This document shows, in pieces, positions 5,354 through 7,162 of a stretch of 7,162 nucleotides of DNA; within the stretch, counting starts at the first letter, position 1; each line of letters begins with the position of its first letter. The translations under genes were made by a program, and so were the position numbers. The notes beneath the pieces were generated by a model. That model searched no databases, had not been told where the DNA came from, and was given only the letters and a program-made list of their open reading frames with translations. This DNA comes from RGIG8597 sp050872545. Its GTDB lineage: Bacteria > Spirochaetota > GWE2-31-10. The stretch lies in the NCBI GenBank assembly GCA_050872545.1, contig JBNMHA010000117.1, forward strand, positions 1-7,162, in the 5' to 3' direction.

Positions 5354-6744
5354 TGTCGCTGAATTGTGAAGAAATAAATCAAATAATTAAAATTGTACCG
5401 AAAGGAATGTTGATTCGCAAAGTTACTGAGGAAGAATACGGCTGCTTTTATCTGCACTGCTTGGCAAGCGATGAAAGTTCAGTAACTTTGCAGATTAATC
5501 TGCATGACGGCGAGAGCAGCTTTTTTATTGTGCCGAGCAAAGTTCAGGCGGTGCAGAAGCAAAGACGTTTTTCGTCATTTTTGTCCAACAGACTGTCCGG
5601 TGGAAGAATCGAGTCGATAACGCAGCCGAATAATAACAGAATAATTTTGTTTACAATAAAAACTATCAGTCAGCAGTTTTATCTTATTGCAAGACTTTGG
5701 GGAACGGCTTCCAACTTAATTTTGGCAAATTCGGATTTTATTATAGAAGATTTGGCAAATCGTTTTCCAAAGCGTGAGGAGTGGGTAGGCGACAAATTTA
5801 TTATGCCGACTTCTGCGAATAATCAAAAAACTTTCAGCGTAAGAGAAACTGCGAGCAATAATATCAATGATGAACTTTTTTATTATTACAAAAATCGGCG
5901 TGATAAAAATGAATTTTCTGTTTTGCAAAAACGGCTTATTAACAAACTTAGCGGTAAACTGAATGATTTGAAAACATCAATCGAACATTTACAAAATGAA
6001 CTTGATGATAATAAAATTGAAAAACTGCGCCGCTTAGGTGAATTAATTGTCGCAAATATTTACAAACTGAAAAAAGGCGATGAGCAAGCTGAAGTCGAAG
6101 ATTATGAAACAGGCAAATCTGTTGTCATTCAATTGGATAAAAAATTGTCGCCGCAGGAAAACAGCAGACAGTATTTTAATAAATACAAAAAGCTTAAAGC
6201 GGCTTCTGTTCATAAACAAGAGAAACTTGAAGAAAGCAAAACCGCATACGATGATACGGAAAGTTTGCTGTCTCATGCTGAAGAAGCCGGAAGCTTGAAT
6301 GAACTTTATGAACTTGCGGCATTAATCGGTGAAAATATCGGTGATAAAAAGACCGGTTCATACAGCGGCGCAGGGCGAAAATTTTTACTCAGTGGCGACT
6401 TTACGGCGTATGTTTCACGTTCATCCCGTGATGCAGATGTAATGCTCAAAACTGTGGCGCGCGGCAATGATTATTGGTTTCATATAAGAGACAATGCCGG
6501 AAGTCATGTAGTTGTAAAGAATAAGGGAAATGTTGAACTGCCGAATAAAACCAGACTTGAAGCCGCAATGCTTGCACTGCATTTCAGCAAGTCGCGCAAT
6601 GAAACGGAAGGCGATATTTATTTCACAAGAGTAAAATATCTTCATAAACCTAACACAAAAACGCCCGGACTTGTGTTTCCTACTCAGGAAAAAAATATAA
6701 AAATAAAGAAGCTACCGGACGTAATTCAACGATTATTGAATTAA
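5353..6744 (+). CDS. NFACT family protein (RqcH/Rqc2-like, FbpA-related)
   Basis: A 463-residue member of the NFACT family, whose best-known bacterial member RqcH binds stalled 50S-peptidyl-tRNA complexes and recruits tRNA-Ala to add C-terminal alanine tails; older annotations say fibronectin-binding protein. NFACT-N spans about 1-155 (LSNRLSGGRIESI at 78-90), a charged coiled-coil middle region about 185-315, and NFACT-R (DUF814) about 343-440 with YWFHIRDNAGSHVVVKN and the HFSKSRNE / YTRVKYLHKP-like tail (FTRVKYLHKPNTKTPG). It is about 100 residues shorter than Firmicute homologues of roughly 570; the NFACT-C module appears absent. Where Ala-tailing homologues have Asp (near the N-terminus in ALD, and the Asp of the DR pair), this protein has Asn 4 and Asn 95 next to Arg 96. 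The start ATG has GAGGG 6 nt upstream and shares one base with the regulator stop. Family sure; tailing activity uncertain. Confidence 0.9.
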   Translation: MSLNCEEINQIIKIVPKGMLIRKVTEEEYGCFYLHCLASDESSVTLQINLHDGESSFFIVPSKVQAVQKQRRFSSFLSNRLSGGRIESITQPNNNRIILFTIKTISQQFYLIARLWGTASNLILANSDFIIEDLANRFPKREEWVGDKFIMPTSANNQKTFSVRETASNNINDELFYYYKNRRDKNEFSVLQKRLINKLSGKLNDLKTSIEHLQNELDDNKIEKLRRLGELIVANIYKLKKGDEQAEVEDYETGKSVVIQLDKKLSPQENSRQYFNKYKKLKAASVHKQEKLEESKTAYDDTESLLSHAEEAGSLNELYELAALIGENIGDKKTGSYSGAGRKFLLSGDFTAYVSRSSRDADVMLKTVARGNDYWFHIRDNAGSHVVVKNKGNVELPNKTRLEAAMLALHFSKSRNETEGDIYFTRVKYLHKPNTKTPGLVFPTQEKNIKIKKLPDVIQRLLN

Positions 6745-6757
6745 AATGTAAATGAAC

Positions 6758-6819
6758 AAAAATTGACAAATAAATATTTATTTTATAGGATATGTAATTT
6801 TTACGAGTGTCAATTTTTT
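6758..6819. repeat. Nested inverted repeats in the gap after the NFACT gene
   Basis: Exact 11-bp arms AAAAATTGACA (6758-6768) and TGTCAATTTTT (6808-6818) enclose 39 nt. Just inside the left arm is a perfect 16-bp palindrome, AAATAAATATTTATTT (6768-6783). The right arm ends in six T, so a readthrough transcript from the NFACT gene could fold it as a long-loop terminator; the left arm also contains the -35 box of a promoter for the next gene. Both readings are inference; AT-rich sequence makes short palindromes likelier by chance. Confidence 0.5.
6763..6791 (+). promoter_or_regulatory. Sigma-70-type promoter for the small membrane ORF
   Basis: A perfect TTGACA (6763-6768), 17-nt spacer and TAGGAT (6786-6791, 4 of 6 to consensus) would start transcription near 6798, about 40 nt before the start codon at 6839. 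The spacer holds most of the 16-bp palindrome, a position where a bound repressor would block polymerase. Confidence 0.6.
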
Positions 6820-6826
6820 AAACAAA

Positions 6827-6831
6827 GAGGG
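6827..6831 (+). promoter_or_regulatory. Ribosome binding site that fixes the start of the small membrane ORF
   Basis: GAGGG ends 7 nt before the ATG at 6839 but only 1 nt before the in-frame ATG at 6833, so the second ATG is the probable start. Confidence 0.75.
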
Positions 6832-6838
6832 TATGTTT

Positions 6839-7030
6839 ATGGAAGAAACTAGTGAAAAATTCTTTAGCGTCAAAAAAGTTTTGTTTGTTCTCTTATGTGC
6901 TGTGGTTGTTTTTGCAGTTCTGTTTTTTGCAAATTTAATATTCAGGCTGAAAAGTCATGAATTGCTGACCCAAACAGCGCAGATTGAAAGACTTGAATTT
7001 GAATCGAAACTGAAAAGTGAGATGGAGTGA
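6839..7030 (+). CDS. Small single-pass membrane protein, possibly the N-terminal remnant of a sensor/receptor cut by an IS
   Basis: The frame gives 63 residues from the ATG favoured by the Shine-Dalgarno spacing (65 from the ATG two codons earlier). Residues 1-13 are charged and basic (SVKK just before the membrane), 14-35 form one transmembrane helix (VLFVLLCAVVVFAVLFFANLIF), and 36-63 form a polar amphipathic helix (RLKSHELLTQTAQIERLEFESK). This is how many membrane sensors and chemotaxis receptors begin: signal anchor, then a helix entering the outer domain. The frame ends abruptly at TGA, at or near the apparent left edge of an IS3-type element whose orfA starts 50 nt on. I cannot name the family. 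It may be a complete small protein, but a truncated longer gene is at least as likely. It has its own promoter. Confidence 0.6.
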   Translation: MEETSEKFFSVKKVLFVLLCAVVVFAVLFFANLIFRLKSHELLTQTAQIERLEFESKLKSEME

Positions 7031-7162
7031 TACAATAAAAGTGCAGTGCCTAAATAGCCGAAAAACTAAGGAGCATGGCAATGAAAAGGTACGACCAAAA
7101 TTTCAAGGACGAGGCTTTGAAGCTCTCGGACGACATCGGAATCAAAAAAGCTTGCGAGCAGC
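7023..7162 (+). mobile_element. Left part of an IS3-family insertion sequence, boundary approximate
   Basis: Inferred from the OrfA start plus the short leader before it. IS3 ends normally begin with TG; candidates are the TG at 7023 (TGGAGTGATACAATAAAAG) and at 7028 (TGATACAATAAAAG). The right end, terminal repeat partner and target duplication are outside the window, so the exact left base cannot be set. Confidence 0.55.
7081..7162 (+). CDS. IS3-family transposase OrfA, N-terminal fragment
   Basis: The frame runs off the right edge after 27 codons. MKRYDQNFKDEALKLSDDIGIKKACEQ is the standard beginning of IS3-family OrfA (HTH_Tnp_1): a basic start, the F(K)xEAxxL helix, then the first part of the helix-turn-helix with the GIKKAC step. 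OrfA binds the element ends and is normally fused by -1 frameshift to the OrfB DDE integrase, which would lie outside the window. AAGGAG (7068-7073) is 7 nt before this ATG; an in-frame ATG at 7075 is too close to it. G+C is 38 of 82 bases (46%), visibly above the AT-rich genes to the left, in line with acquired DNA. Confidence 0.85.
   Translation, partial: MKRYDQNFKDEALKLSDDIGIKKACEQ

Noticed and set aside
6723..6742. AATTCAA/TTGAATT hairpin at the NFACT stop codon as a terminator
   Set aside because: Weak A-T stem of 7 bp, within the coding end and not followed by a T run.

Overview
The window is AT-rich bacterial DNA with short intergenic gaps, clear Shine-Dalgarno sites and ATG starts. 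Gene content (a RodA tail, an NFACT protein of the short type starting MSLN..EI, a PAS/LytTR sensor-regulator, a copper ATPase) best fits a spirochaete, probably a host-associated Treponema. That placement is inferred from remembered protein character, not from a search.

Layout from left to right. (1) 1-177 is the 3' end of a rodA-type SEDS gene on the + strand, closed by a strong hairpin terminator at 193-240 that can serve both strands. (2) 359-3293 is a minus-strand operon read in the order copA, copZ, apt: a Cu+-exporting P1B-1 ATPase, a copper chaperone of 65 residues, and adenine phosphoribosyltransferase. copZ follows copA by 17 nt, and apt overlaps the copZ stop by the sequence ATGA. 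A GTTAGC-N4-GCTAAC inverted repeat just before copA is the likely operator. (3) 3294-3760 has no credible gene. It holds the copA control region, about 3.4 copies of a 46-bp tandem repeat, and REP-like hairpin repeats. One of those REP-like copies also occurs, inverted, beyond the 3' end of apt, so related repeats bracket the copper/apt operon. (4) 3761-6744 is a + strand pair: an unusual regulator with an N-terminal LytTR DNA-binding domain and C-terminal PAS-like sensing region, joined by a TAATG overlap to an NFACT (RqcH/Rqc2-like) protein. (5) 6758-6819 is a promoter region with nested inverted repeats. It drives a short membrane-anchored ORF (6839-7030) that stops where an IS3-type element appears to begin. 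(6) 7081-7162 is the 5' end of an IS3-family orfA transposase that runs off the window.

Functionally, copA and copZ form a copper-efflux module: the chaperone binds Cu+ and passes it to the ATPase. apt is purine salvage and seems only to share the transcript. The LytTR/PAS protein presumably senses an intracellular or redox/ligand cue and regulates transcription; its link to ribosome-associated quality control through the NFACT gene is positional only. I see no CRISPR array, tRNA, rRNA or complete mobile element. The least ordinary features are the reversed-order LytTR regulator coupled to NFACT, the NFACT substitutions at positions where Asp is expected, and the repeats around the copper operon.
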